A stretch of DNA of 64,000 bases, taken from Bugula neritina. Its lineage: Eukaryota; Bryozoa; Gymnolaemata; Cheilostomatida; Bugulidae. The notes beneath the pieces were generated by a model, which had not been told where the DNA came from, did no database searches, and saw nothing but the letters and a program-made list of their open reading frames with translations. The stretch is taken from assembly GCA_964035545.1 (NCBI GenBank), contig OZ037772.1, forward strand, positions 13,112,818 to 13,176,817, read 5' to 3'. This document shows, one piece after another, positions 1-19,500 of this stretch. The translations under genes and the position numbers were made by a program. Positions within the stretch are counted from its first letter, which is position 1; every line of letters begins with the position of its first letter.

Positions 1-235
1 CGAGACAGGTGTTACCTGAGCTCACTTCGGTAGAGACAGACGGAATACGAAATGTTGAAACTGGGTCAGTAGAAAATGAACTCTCATATTTACAATGAAC
101 TACTCTTATTAAATACAATATTTGCTATAAATTAGTTGAGCAGTAGAAAACATCTGTGCAATTTATAGGTTGATTGTTGAGATAAAAGCAAAAATATTTT
201 CACATCTCAACTCTCAGCTCACTTGAAGTATGGAG

Positions 236-400
236 TGCCTTCATGAGTAGGAGTTGTCCTGCCTTCATGAGTAGGAGTTGTCCTGCCTCCATGAGCAGGA
301 GTTGTCCTGCCTTCATGAGTAGGAGTTGTCTTGCCTCCATGAGTAGGAGTTGTTCTGCCTTCATGAGCAGGAGTTGTCCTGCCTCCATGAGTAGGAGTTG
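236..400. repeat. 24-bp minisatellite
   Basis: About seven tandem copies of a 24-bp unit containing CATGAGTAGGAGTTGTCCTG, with T/C and A/G variants between copies. Because 24 is a multiple of three, an 84-codon open frame on the minus strand results; it is a repeat artefact. Confidence 0.85.
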
Positions 401-514
401 TGTTTGACTTGAAGGCAGGTTTAAAGTGTAGTCAGCCATTTCTAGTTTTTTCAAATTTAAATGAATAAGTTGTTGGATAAGTAATGTTAGTGCCAGTCAA
501 CATAGTTTAATAAC

Positions 515-770
515 ACCAATGCACAGTATATACTATATATTACGTTACACTATACTATATTACATTACACTACATTATACTATATATTACGTTACACTAT
601 ACTATATTACATTACACTATATTATATTACACTATATTACACTATATTATATAACACTACAACATATTATACTATACTATATTATACTATATTACACTAT
701 ATTACACTACATTACATTACATTACACTACGCTATATTACACTATACTATACTGTACTATATTACAGATC
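515..770. repeat. Degenerate TATATTACACTA tandem tract
   Basis: An AT-rich tandem array of irregular TATATTACAC/TATATTA units. It creates a Tyr/Ile/Leu-rich open frame that is not a gene. Confidence 0.8.
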
Positions 771-2136
771 GAGGACTGCATTTAATACATCAACTCTCAG
801 CTACTCAAATAAATTAAAACGTTATCCAGTCTATATAGACTATATTATAGTGATTAGGTGTTGGCATGGAATAATGGTTTTCCATTAGCATATGAAGCTA
901 GGAAACAGATCAGAATTACTCCAAGTATAATATATTACAGCACACTATTCGATAGCCTTTATCCTGTACAGGAGATAAACCTTCTATACTACACAGTGAA
1001 ACCTTTGCTGTGGAAATACTAAAGTGTGACCACCTGATTTACCAACAGTTGAAAGGTGTTGAAAGAATAACATCTGAGGTTTTGATGCTTAACTTAACAC
1101 AGCACTAGTCAGAATGACTGAATAGAGAATATTTATTGCTATAAGGACAGAGTAAATATGATATTATGTAACAGTTCTAATGAAATATATCGATACAACT
1201 ATGTGTTCAGTGTAGCACAAGCTGGGATTACTATTATAAATCAGAACTGTGTAGCATATTCATTACGAGTCATGCACAGTATGGAAATATAGCCTCAGTG
1301 ACATGATCATATGAAACATTGTGCTCAAGCAGTAAGTGTCTCTGTGGTGCACAGACTGCTAATACTTCTTCAAGGTATAGTATAGATGTTGAAGACACAC
1401 AGTATGAGTGAGGTTGTATTGAGTGTTGAGTAAATAGTTGTATGTATAATAGACAGATGATATTATCCCCTGCTGTATTAATACTGCATGTAAAGTGCTC
1501 TCATCTTCTAACACTGTGTTCTGATTATAAGTATATCTTCTAGTGTCAGTTTATAACTAATTTGATAAAATATAATTGGTTGATTCTATCCCAGCCTGTT
1601 ACATGATTGGTGTAGTTTACTGCTGCCTGTTACATGGCTGGTTTGGTAGGCAACTGATTCGCTGTAAAATTAAACATTTGCTGTTAGTAAACGTCAGACT
1701 TGTGCAAACACGGCTGTACATGTTCTAACAGTCGCACATCTAAGTGAGTTGGGAGTTGTTCCCCCTATTCAGTTACTAGCTAAGTTATACTTCACTTGCT
1801 TTGGAAATGTTAAGGCTGAAAGGCTTTAAAATAATAAAAAAATAAAATATAAACATATAATTATATCTAAAGATTATAGGTCTGGTGAGAAGAGATTGTG
1901 TGGAGACATACCTTGTGGTAGTGAAGGAGATGCTCCCAGCTTATTGTGTGCCTCTGCCACTGCCTTCAATGTGTTCCTACATCATACATCATACAACATA
2001 TGTACCATGTACAACATACAACATATGTACCATATACAACATACAATACTTGCAGATGTAATAACAGCTATGACAACTTGTATTACTAATTAACAAGTTT
2101 TGTCTAATAAAAAGCGCAAATAAATAGAAAAGCATG

Positions 2137-2271
<135 letters not shown>

Positions 2272-5200
2272 GCGTAGGAAAGAGGGGAGCGCAGGGTTAA
2301 AGAAGTTACTTTTAGTCTCGCAGGTTATAAGTTAGACAGAAGGAAATCGTACAATAAAGTTGATTGAGAGAAATTCCATGGCAGTCAGGCTTAGTAAGAG
2401 TTTATGAATACCTTTGTCTTTTAATTCGTATAGCAATAACAAGTCTTTTGAAGAGAAATATAAGGGCAGTGTAGGCAGCAGGCAGCACAGCAAGAACAAA
2501 TATAGATAGAAGGTACATGACTCTGTCTGGTTGTCAGCAGAAGTAAACCAATGGCAAACTGTTAACCCTGCCAATAGTAGTACAATATATGAAACAAGCA
2601 CTACAAGCATATATAAGTCTATGATCTACATGTATAAATACTATAGTATTTGTGTTTAATTATTATAGCTACATTTAATTATATATAAATAATGTTTAAT
2701 TACACAATTATTGTTTGATGAATAATATTATATAATTAATTTAAAATGAATATTAATATAATTAAATGTACAAAATAATTTAAATGCATATATAAATAAG
2801 TGCACTCTATTGTGTCACAGTAGTAAATAGATATATATTTAATACTTAAACAAAAACATTTACAGTACACAAGTTTAGCTCCTCCAGATTTTGTGGACAT
2901 GAAATATTACACCAACAGCAAGCAATATAATAATGTATTAAATAATTAGTAATTAATTACCCGGATTCTGAGAGTAAAGAGCTAAATAAGTGTCTAACAA
3001 CTGAAGAGCTCAGAGAGTAGCTTTATTGTTGTTTATATTATATTGTTTGATGAGCACCAAATCATCAAACCTTCCAACAATGCAACGAATTCTCATATAA
3101 AATGCACTTTGACCATTGTTATTCGCACATCAATTTTATTGAAATATTAATTGTTCGAAATATTAATAAAATATAATATTATAGTTTCAGCAAAAGCATA
3201 TTATTATGTCACTGTATGTTATATAATAACCTCCTTGCTGTGATAAATATCATATATTAAAACTACACAACATATCTCTCACTAGATACACATAGAAGTA
3301 AAATACTGCTGCGGATGTGTTGCTCTTAGCAACTCATCTTTGCTATTTATTGGCTGACATAAGATTGATAACTTTTCATTCATAGGAAATTTCTAATTTC
3401 TTGTATTTTATCCTGAATTTCATGTATTGTTTAAATCATGCTGCAATTTACTCCCAATACAGTACTGCCCATAATCTTATTAGTTTCACAGCAAAATATT
3501 TAGATTAGCAACTAAGTTAGCATTAGTAGCATCAGTAGCATGAGCATAAAAATAACTTAGATAAATTATATTTATATGTATAAATTACCTACCAATAATA
3601 TTATACATGGTCTGTTTATATTTTCACTGTATAATCATATAATTATCAAGTCGTTTAGTTGACAATGTATAGTTTCAGATTATAACTTAAATAAACTAAA
3701 CAAAATTTCTATTGGCAAATCATGTTTAAGATGAAGTTTCTCCTAATACCACTTTTTATTGAAAGTAATGTTTAGCATGTTAATATATATTTACTTTTTT
3801 TTACTCTAAAAACTAAATATATTATATATTGTGCATGATTCATCTCTCTTATAACTGTACCATAGTAATTTACTAGTAAAAGCTATTTGGAGTTGCACTA
3901 CTTTCTCACACCATGTCACAACACATAAACAATAAAGTTGTAAACTTGTACTTTAGAGCTAAACATTATTATATTGCCTTGTCGGAAAAATATGAATGAA
4001 AACTTGCATGTAACTAATATGGAGCTCAATAACTCTGTTTTGTGTAGACTGGGCATGTGCAAGTGTGCGAGTTTTATCTAATGATGGTAGGAGCAGCTTT
4101 TACTACTAGTTTGCACTGTTGGTTTGACTATGTATAATGTATATGAAATATATAATATAATATAATGCAATTGCTAAACTCAAACTTTGAAAAAACAATT
4201 ATTTCTTGTTCGACTATTCCTCAAATTAAGTAGAAAACTGCAATTAATAATTTGTTGAGTGAAGTCCTAATTGAAACAAAACATAGAATAATACAATTAA
4301 ATAAGTATTGTTTTTCTACAATACAGAATAAAGATAAAATTCTTTCCAGAAAGAATCAATACATTACAACCAATATATAATGATAATTTATTTAGTAATT
4401 GTAGTAGCTATAGAACATATGAAAATGCAACACCTCGAAGTTTGTATTTACCAAGAATCACAATTAGCATAACTAGTAATAAAACAAACAAAACATGAAC
4501 CAAACTGCAAGCATGAATCATTTTACATATGTTCATGTATAAGCAGCTTAATAACTAATACTTCATCGGCAGCAACTAAAAATCAACTTGTTAAATTGAC
4601 TTTCGACATTTCTGAGCAAAACCCAACATTATCTCAGTTTAAATTTTACTTTGAAGTTTAAATTCTTAGCTCGTGAAAATGCAAGTGATAAGGTAAAATT
4701 GTGAATTCTGGTCTATAACCACAAAATGTAATTAATTTCCAATAAATTAAACTATGCTGTATTGTTTGTTTTATTTAAAATAAAATTCATTCAACTTTTC
4801 TTACATTCATAATATTAGAGTCATATACAACTGTTGAAACTCTATTCATCTGCTAGCATTGCTTCCACTAGAAAATGAATATTTTCTAATAATGTGGATT
4901 AACACAAGAAAGGCTGGTATTTGGTTTTTCCTATTGCATTGACAATGTGAGAGTTTCATAATAGTGTCAATAACATTGTTGCAATGTGAATCATGGAATA
5001 TAAAGCGCACCACCAGAATAGACCAGAATTTCTCATCACTAAACTAAAGCTGCTCTCTTTTTACTGTATAATAACACATTGGCTTAATTTTATTATATTA
5101 GCATTACAACAATTCATCTACCACATTTATTATGGTGATTATTATTTTATATTAATTTTAGTCTTTTAATCATTTATTTTTAAAGATAGCGTGAGTAGTG

Positions 5201-7339
5201 ACCTAAACTATAAGTAGAATCATTACCGAATCTTATAATAGTAATTGCAACAATTATAATTATAATTATAATTATTACCAAATGTATTTACTATAATAAT
5301 TGTTTTAATATAACAGATACTAATACAGTTATATTTAAATGATAGATATTTATATAATAATTCGGATACTCAAAAATTAGTATTATAATTAAAAATTCTA
5401 CTTATCATAATTATAATATTATATATACTTCTCACATTAAGTTTGACTTATTGGGTTTTATATCTACTTTTAGATTTTTAAATTTGAAACCAATATTTGA
5501 ACTATGTTATAAATACCTATGGTATCAATATGAATATTTAGAAACATAAACAGTCAACATGAACATATTGGTAATAAAAAATTAGTAATTATGATTAATG
5601 ATCTTGATTGTGAATATCATTATCTATATTTATATTGCTATTAGGTTATTCACTTTGATGCATAATTTACATAAGCATTATTATGACTAATGCCAATATT
5701 TATACTATCAAAGTAAAACTAGTTATGATAATATGAAGAACAGTAATTACATTTATTATAAATTAGTCTCTGAGTAATAGATATACAAAGAGATTTATAA
5801 TAAATATAATAGGGTAAGTCAGTAACACTAAGAGTATTAGTAGTAGACTAATATATATTAGTAATAATTGTAGTTCTACTAATTGTAATAACAGCAATAG
5901 TTACATATAATATTTACATTTATTTAAAAGTAAATAATGATATAATATTTATATTATTATTATTTCAGATTTTTCAATTTGCATTAATTTTAAGTTTTAG
6001 TTTAGTACTACAAAAATAAACTACTTTAAGTTTAAACTTTGAAGCAAATTAATTTTTAAAACCAGTTATATACAAAAAAACTAGTAAACCTGACAAAATG
6101 TTATGAAAAACATTAAACGACCAATACATAAGTTGTGAGTTCAATATTCTGAATAAAACCCAATTTAATTGAATACCTCGACTTGCCCGAAGCTGTCTGC
6201 AGAAATGTATTATAAAGCAATATACTGGACACGGCAAGGAAAGTGTTTTTAAAAGATATACTCCGATTTGTTGTTTATACTAAATCTAGCGAATCACATA
6301 AATAGTATCAAACGTCTATAGTTTTGTTCATTGACAAAAAGATTTAGTTGACTTGCTGTTCTCATAGCTTGCATACGACACATGAGGTTTTAAGCTAATA
6401 TTGTGAACTTCAACTCAATTTAATGCACTCTATGATCACCAACTTGGTGCTGTTTTCAGCAACATTTTTACGTTTTATCACAGCGTTTTCCCTCAAACTA
6501 AATAGTAATACAAAATCCCATAGTATCAGTCATTAGACCCGTCACATTAACTGTACCTCTTACCTCTGTAAGCAGTAAAAAATAAAAAGTTTAGTCTTGG
6601 GGCTTTTAGTTTTACTTTTAGTTTTACTTTTACTTTTAGTTTTAGTTTTACTTTTAGTCTTTAACTTTAAGTTTATTAATAATAAAACATTAATTTTAAA
6701 TGCAGTTACTATTGCAAAGACATTCACATAAGACTTAGCGGTAGAGTTAGTCTTAGGGTGGTCGAATTCATTGAAACTGACAATATTACTATTAGTTAAT
6801 CATATTCATAACGATTTGCATTTGAATTTTTGGTATCACTATGACTTATGAGTATGACTTTGACTATGCTCTATGGTAATGAATATTATAATCATATTCA
6901 TTTTTACTTTAATTTGATGATTGAATTTGATGTTATCAATTTCAAATACAATATAATAATCATACTGATAATCAGCATCACTATGACTATCAAAAACTGT
7001 ATTTGTTATGCCCATCAGTCTATCACTATAAATTTAATATAATAAATTTATAGTCATAATGATATTAATGATGAATATCCAATATCAATATGCACATGCT
7101 AATGCACAATCACAATGACAATGTGAATGTCAGTAGTGGGACTCAGACTGAGCAATCAGACTAGCTGTAAATTTAAAGTTCAACGTCCAAGTGCCACTGA
7201 TTCTGATGGTCATGGTGTTAATGCTAGTCATACTGGGGCTATTACTATCAAGCCGCTATTGTAATAGATTTAGATGGGAGAGTATCTAGTAGCAACACAC
7301 AAACAGATGAGAGAATAGCTAGTAGCAGCACACGAGCAG

Positions 7340-12810
<5,471 letters not shown>

Positions 12811-13535
12811 TACTGTTCAGTCACGTGACCACGCATCATGTGACCACATGGCACGTGACTGTCACTCTACTGGGACTTCTCATAGTTTTATATTCATCTG
12901 TTACAGGAAATTATACAAGGACTTTACGTTATTTTCTTAGATAAGTTATATGATGAACTGACAGTGTGTGCAATTGAGTAGCTGAAGTTGATAACTGCAA
13001 GGGCTCTTTTCTGTCTAGACAGGAGGTAGCTCCTGTGTCAGCTGACCCAATTTATCTCGAGATTTGTCATAGAGTTTCTAGCGTAGCCAAATCATTAGTC
13101 TTTTTATTTGTATGAAAATAAACATGTCAATTCCCTGGAGACACGTGCTAAATGCACAATAGGTTTGTTTACTTGACGTTAGATTTGAAATGTGATTGGT
13201 CAGTTGGTTGCTAGTAAACACGTGGTAACTAACATCTAGGCGGAGTCACGCTATTGAATGTACTTCACGCTTCACTCGCTGTCCCAATTCAGCCATTGAA
13301 TGGCGCAGCAGTAGCTAATGTGATATCGTATTAATATGAATGGTTATTGAATAAATACCCTGGTTGTGGATAATTTGTGGTTATGAAATATGTAGAAGTA
13401 ATTATATGGTATAACTATATACCGCTTGTGTCTAGCTCGTAGTGTTATACTCACACGTGTAAGTAGAGCACACGGCACATTGTACCAGTTGCTAGACAGT
13501 CACACATAGAGTAACACACTAAGTACAACACAGAT
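12811..13535. other. NDOR1 to CAP-gene spacer with E-boxes
   Basis: The 3' end of NDOR1 and the start region of the CAP gene share 725 bp. Five perfect CACGTG motifs lie at 12822, 12852, 13142, 13219 and 13454. The first two sit within an imperfect inverted arrangement. The NDOR1 polyadenylation signal is at 13117. The CAP promoter must lie here; no convincing TATA box was seen. Confidence 0.6.
13117..13122 (+). terminator. Polyadenylation signal for NDOR1
   Basis: AATAAA 307 bp after the NDOR1 stop codon, on the same strand and before the next gene begins. Confidence 0.6.
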
Positions 13536-16500
13536 ATGGCAGGTACATAGCAGTTACTTATTTCCTTTACATGCCATATAATATATGCATACCATATAAT
13601 AGTATGATTTTATTACACTGTAGTATGTTATTATTATACATATATTACAGTATATTACTTTATTACACTGTTCATTTTTCATTGGCTGTCCTTCGTGTCC
13701 GAAGATGACTTCCGGTGAATCATGGTCCTCCATTTACATCTGTCTTTGCTGAGAGATTGCCAGCTACCAATAGGGATCTTCAGGTCTTTTAGATTGCGTT
13801 TAACGGTATCTTTGAATCTCAGTCGCGGCCTGCCAACACCACGGGTGCCTTCTTTCAGTTGTGAATAGAGAATTTGTTTAGGTAATCTAGAGTTATCCAT
13901 TCGATGCACATGACCAGCCCATCTCAGGTTTTTTTGAATGAGTAGTTCATACATGCTGGGTAGATTTGCCTGTGCTAGAGTCTCCTCATTCGAGATGAAA
14001 TCCCACCACTTCACGTTCAAGATCTGGCGTAGATGTCTCATCATATAGGTGTTGAATTTGTGAGCGGCTATCCTGTATACAGGCCAGGCCTCCGCTCCAT
14101 AGAGCAGAGAGGACAGGACAATGGCTCTGTACACTGTACACTTGGTCTTGAATGACAGATCCCTATTGTACCACACTTTGGTCTTTAGTCTGCCGAAAGA
14201 GATTGAAGCATTGGACATCCTTGTATGAATCTCTTCATCCATCTTGTTGTTGCACATCACTGTAGACCCAAGATATTTAAACTTATTGACGTTGGCAAGG
14301 TCTTCATTATCTATGCAGATACTGTCACCACTGTCATGGGCTCCAGGTGCCGGTTGGTAGAGCGTTTCCGTTTTCTTGATATTGATTTTCAGACCAAAAG
14401 CTTTGGAAGCTCTGGCGAATCTGTCGACTAGTTCCTGTGCATCGCCATGGCTGTGTGCAACGAAGGCAGTGTCGTCAGCAAACATGAGTTCTCTAACCAA
14501 TACTTTCTGTGTTCTTGTTGTTGACTTGTATTGGTTCACATTGAACAGATCAGCTCCAGGTCTACTTTGAATCCAGACGCCTTTATCACAGTTTTCAAAT
14601 GCGTGCTGTAGAACAGCCGATAAGAAAATAGAGAATAGCGTTGGAGCCAACACACATCCTTGTTTCACACCATTGTTGACCTGGAACGGCTCAGATAACT
14701 CCTCCTTCAGCTTGACTGAAGCCTTCATGCCAGTATGGAGAGCGCTGATAAGATTGGTGAAGTGACTGGGAAAACCGAGTTTCTGTAAGATCTTCCACAG
14801 GGTCGCTCGATCAACAGTATCGAACGCTTTGGTAAAGTCAATGAAGACCATGTACAGGGGCATATTTTGCTCGATGCATTTTTCCTGTATCTGCTTCAGT
14901 GCAAATATCATATCTGCTGTTCCCCTTCCACTACGGAATCCACACTGAGTTTCGGGTAGGAAGTTTTCTGCGTATGATGTCAGTCTATTTAGAAGGACAC
15001 GAGCAAAAACTTTACCGGGAATTGAGAGCAGGGAGATACCTCTGTAGTTACCGCACAGCTTCCGATCACCTTTTTTGAAGATGGTTATAAGTTGGGCATC
15101 TTTCCAATCTTGAGGGACTACAGCAGTTTTCCATGCCTCCTTTATTATCTCATGGAGAGTACTTATTAGTTTGGGCCCTCCCCTTTTGATAACCTCCGGG
15201 TGAATGCCATCAGAGCCAGGTGATTTCCCTTCACTTAGCATCGAAGTTGCCTTGATGATCTCTTCAATATTTGGGCAATCGTCCATCCAGTCCTGAATGG
15301 GAGCTTGTCTCAGGTTCTCAATGATGTTGTCATCAATATCTGGAGTCTCGTTTAGTAGCTTGCTGAAATGCTCTGTCCATCTCGCTAGAAGATCTTGTTT
15401 TTCTGTCAGGAGTGTTGAGCTGTCACTGGCCAGGAGCTGGTCAGGATGACTCACTCTTGGACCCCAAACAGTTTTCATGCTTTGGTAAAAGCCTTTCATG
15501 TCGTTAGTGTCAGCAAACCGTTGCAGTTCAGCAGCTTTTGCCAACCACCAGTCGTTCTTGAGCTCCCTGCATCTTCCTGTGAGTTTTCTGCCAGCCATTC
15601 TAAGCTTTGACTTGTTCGAGCGAGTATTCCTGGTTAACATGTCTGCTCTGGCCTTGTTTCTCTTCTGGATGAGTTCTTGAAGCTCATCATTATTCTCGTC
15701 AAACCAGTCCTCATGCTTCCTGCTGACAGTGCCGAGGTGCACTTTTGACTCTGCATAAACTATCTCTTTGAATGCTCTCCACTTACTCTCCACGCCCTCT
15801 GGAGCAGAGTTCAGTTTCCCAGCAAGGGACTTTTCCAGTTCTTGTCTTACTTCCTCATTCTTAAGTCGAGAAACGTCCAGCTTCTGGCAAGGTGTTCTCC
15901 CTTTCTTCATTTTTCTCTTCACTCTGAGCTTAGCTTTTGACCTGATCATGATGTGGTCAGTACTGCAATTCGCCTCTCTCATCGCCCTTGTGTCTAGAAT
16001 GTCTGGTAGATCACGTTGTCGTGTGATAACAAAGTCGATGAGATGCCAGTTCTTGCTTCTCGGGTGCATCCAAGAAAACTTGTGAGCTGGTTTATGCTTG
16101 AAGAAGGTGTTGGTAATGCACAGTTGATGTTCACTACAGACTGAGATCAGAAGTTCACCATTGGAGTTCAGGTTTCCGCAGCCATACTTGCCTATCACAC
16201 CGGGCCAGGTTGAGTGATCTTGTCCAACCCTAGCATTGAAGTCCCCCATGAGTAAGATCTTATCAGCTGCTGGGACTGATCTTAGAGCCTGATTCAGTTG
16301 GTCATAGAATCTGTTGATGTTTTCTTGGCTGTTTGTCATCGTGGGAGCATAGACAGCTATCACAGTGCACCATCGCTCATCAGACAGAGGAACCCTGAGT
16401 GACATCAGTCTGTCGCTTATAGCCTTTGGCTCTTCGATTAGTCTCGAAACAAGTTCGTTCCTGATAGCAAGAGCCACGCCTGACTCACTGCGCTCAGATG

Positions 16501-19500
16501 CAGTTTTGCCACTCCAATAAATGGTGTAGCCTGACTCTTCACGAATGTTACCTGTATCTTTGAATCTGATTTCACTCAGTGCTGCAATGTCGATGCCATA
16601 CTTCTGTAGTTCAGATGAAATGATTGCACTTCTTCTCTCAGGTCTTTCTTTGTTCTCCCGGTCTAGCAATGTTCGTATGTTCCATGATGCAAGGTTGAGT
16701 TTAGAATTTTGGACCTTTTTATCCTGGGTGACGTCCTGCCAGTATGATTTCGTGTTCATTTTTCTTTTCATGATTCAATCGGATTATGCTGACAAGAAGT
16801 TTAAGGATACTTAGGGTTTTGTCAGTTGCTTAAGCACCCCTCTCCACTAAAGAAGTACGCTGTGCTGGCAAGGAGTGTCCAGGACGAGCACAGCAGTTCA
16901 GTAGTCGCAGTGACTGGCCGAGTAATTCGCCCTCTCAGAGTGTCACGTTTCTGGATGGATTGTTGTCTGGGTGATCAACCCATAGATCCTCATACTATTA
17001 GCCTGGGTGTATCTACACCCAGTTACCAGTGGTGACCGCTTGGAGGTTAGTATGAAGTCTTGACTGATGGGAACTTCTCTACAGTACATCATTGCCATCA
17101 GTCCTTGGATGCTGGGGTCCGTAGTGTAAACTGGTACAGCTCTTGGTTCCACCATCCACCACCACCATTACACTGTAGTATGTTATTATTATACATATAT
17201 TACAGTATATTACTTTATTTCACTGTAGTATGTTATTATTATACATATATTACAGTATATTACTTTATTACACTGTAGTATGTTATTATTATACATATAT
17301 TACAGTATATTACTTTATTACACTGTAGTATGTTATTATTATACATATATTACAGTATATTACTTTATTTCACTGTAGTATGTTATTATTATACATATAT
17401 TACAGTATATTACTTTATTACACTGTAGTATGTTATTATTATACATATATTACAGTATATTACTTTATTTCACTGTAGTATGTTATTATTATACATATAT
17501 TACAGTATATTACTTTATTACACTGTAGTATGTTATTATATAGTATACATATATTACAGTATATTACTTTATTACACTGTAGTATGTTATTATTATACAT
17601 ATATTACAGTATATTACTTTATTACAGCCATACAGTCTCTCCTCTTCCTTACTCTCCTCTACATACAGGTGAGACACAACGTCTCTTATTACTAACAATG
17701 AGTAAATAGAATCCAGTACATTAATACCGAATACTTCCATGGCCTGCTATCAGTTATTCTCCATGTAGTGTCCTTTATAATAGATAGTAAAATTTCATAA
17801 ATTTGGTTTATTCAGTTTGCTTACTGACGCTTTGCTGCCAATTTGTTCATAGCTGTTATAATATTATATATCAATTAGCAATTCAGCATTTACTGACATT
17901 GCCACACTGCGTCTGTGTTGTCACATATTCCAACAGCAATGGATCACCCAACCTTAGTGTACTCTTTAGCACTTGTTTGTCACTGTTTTTATCTTCAGGA
18001 CCATGTTAGTGCCACTAGGTGCATTGCAAGTTTTATTCTGCACTCAAAAATCATGACCAAGAAACTGAGGGCATTAGCTTTACACATGCCGACAAAAACA
18101 GTTAAAATACATTTAGCCAGGACATTATTTGTAAGAACCCTCAAGCGTCATGGTTCCATTCTCATCTACTCTCACATAATACCAGCTATTTTTTTACAAA
18201 CTCACGGTATAAAATGTTGCTTTCTTTATACTACTAACTCTCTCCTAGAAAGGGTGAAAGAGTTTCACGGTGTAAAAGGTGTGAACAGTGTGAATAAATA
18301 AACTATCTACATTAAACATACACCCTTATGGAACTTTCATATCAAACTAGGAGGGCAGTTACACTCCAGTTTATCAACACTGCAATAAATTAAAATATGG
18401 TGATGATGAAGTATGAGTCATATTAGACATGATTTACTTGGAGTGTTTCAACTCTTGGAAATAGTTTATTGCATAACGATAGAGAAGTGAGTAAGTTATT
18501 CGATATAATACCATGTGATACTGTGTAGCTATATAATATAGCCTTAGATGTTGTCTCTCTCACAGACTGTGGGGGGTGTGAAGGTGTCCGACTGTATAGC
18601 CAAGAAGTACTACTACTTTTCTACTGACCACACAGCCTGTGTTCTCAAGTCTGCAGGGGCCGACACTTCAGGTACTCTTTATGTCTCTCTACAGCTTAGG
18701 AATGGCGGGCTATTCTATATGTTCTGTGAGAGATGTGTACAACACTGCATAGTTACTACCCCTAGATGTGTACCACACTGCATAGTTACTACCCCTAGAT
18801 GTGTACCACACTGCATAGTTACTACCCCTAGGTGTGTACCACACTGTATAGTTACTACCCCTAGGTGTGTACCACACTGCATAGTTACTACCCCTAGATG
18901 TGTACCACACTGTATAGTTACTACCCCTAGATGTGTACCACACTGCATAGTTACTACCCCTTGTAGGCGTGTCCGAGGAGGATCGACAGCTGATAGTTGA
19001 TAAACACAACCAACTCAGAGCTCAAGAGACAGCTGCTGACATGCAGGAGATGGTAAGCTGTCTGTTACATAATAACTATGACTGACTGTGCCATGTTACT
19101 CCTTGTAAGACAACTCCTCTCCACATTGAAGGTGTGGGATGATGAAATAGCTGAGATAGCTCAGAGGTGGGCAGACAACTGCCTGTTTGAACATGACGCA
19201 ATGCAGAGGATTCCAGGCAGGTTTTCTCTGGGTCAGAACTTAGCTGCAGGATACACAACGTGGGACAGTGCCATTCAGGGGTGGTACGACGAGGTTAAGG
19301 ACTTTACTTATGGTTCTCAGGCTGCAAATGTGTTCAGTGAAGTCGGACACTACACCCAGGTGATGTGTTACACTATATTATATAGTATTATATTGTATAG
19401 TATTCTATTATATAGTGTTATATTGTATACTATTATATTGTAATATATTATATTACAATGTTTCAGCTGGTTTGGGCATCTTCAGCTAAGATAGGATGTG

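Noticed and set aside
2332-2610. 92-codon hydrophobic open frame on the minus strand
   Set aside because: Looks membrane-like, but it is short, has no recognised domain, no splice context, and lies in AT-rich DNA next to a microsatellite.
17915-18301. 128-codon open frame in CAP intron 2
   Set aside because: No recognised family and no expression signals; probably chance.
18725-18966. CRISPR-like array
   Set aside because: Copies are contiguous without unique spacers; it is a 33-bp minisatellite in a eukaryotic intron. The same holds for the other arrays.
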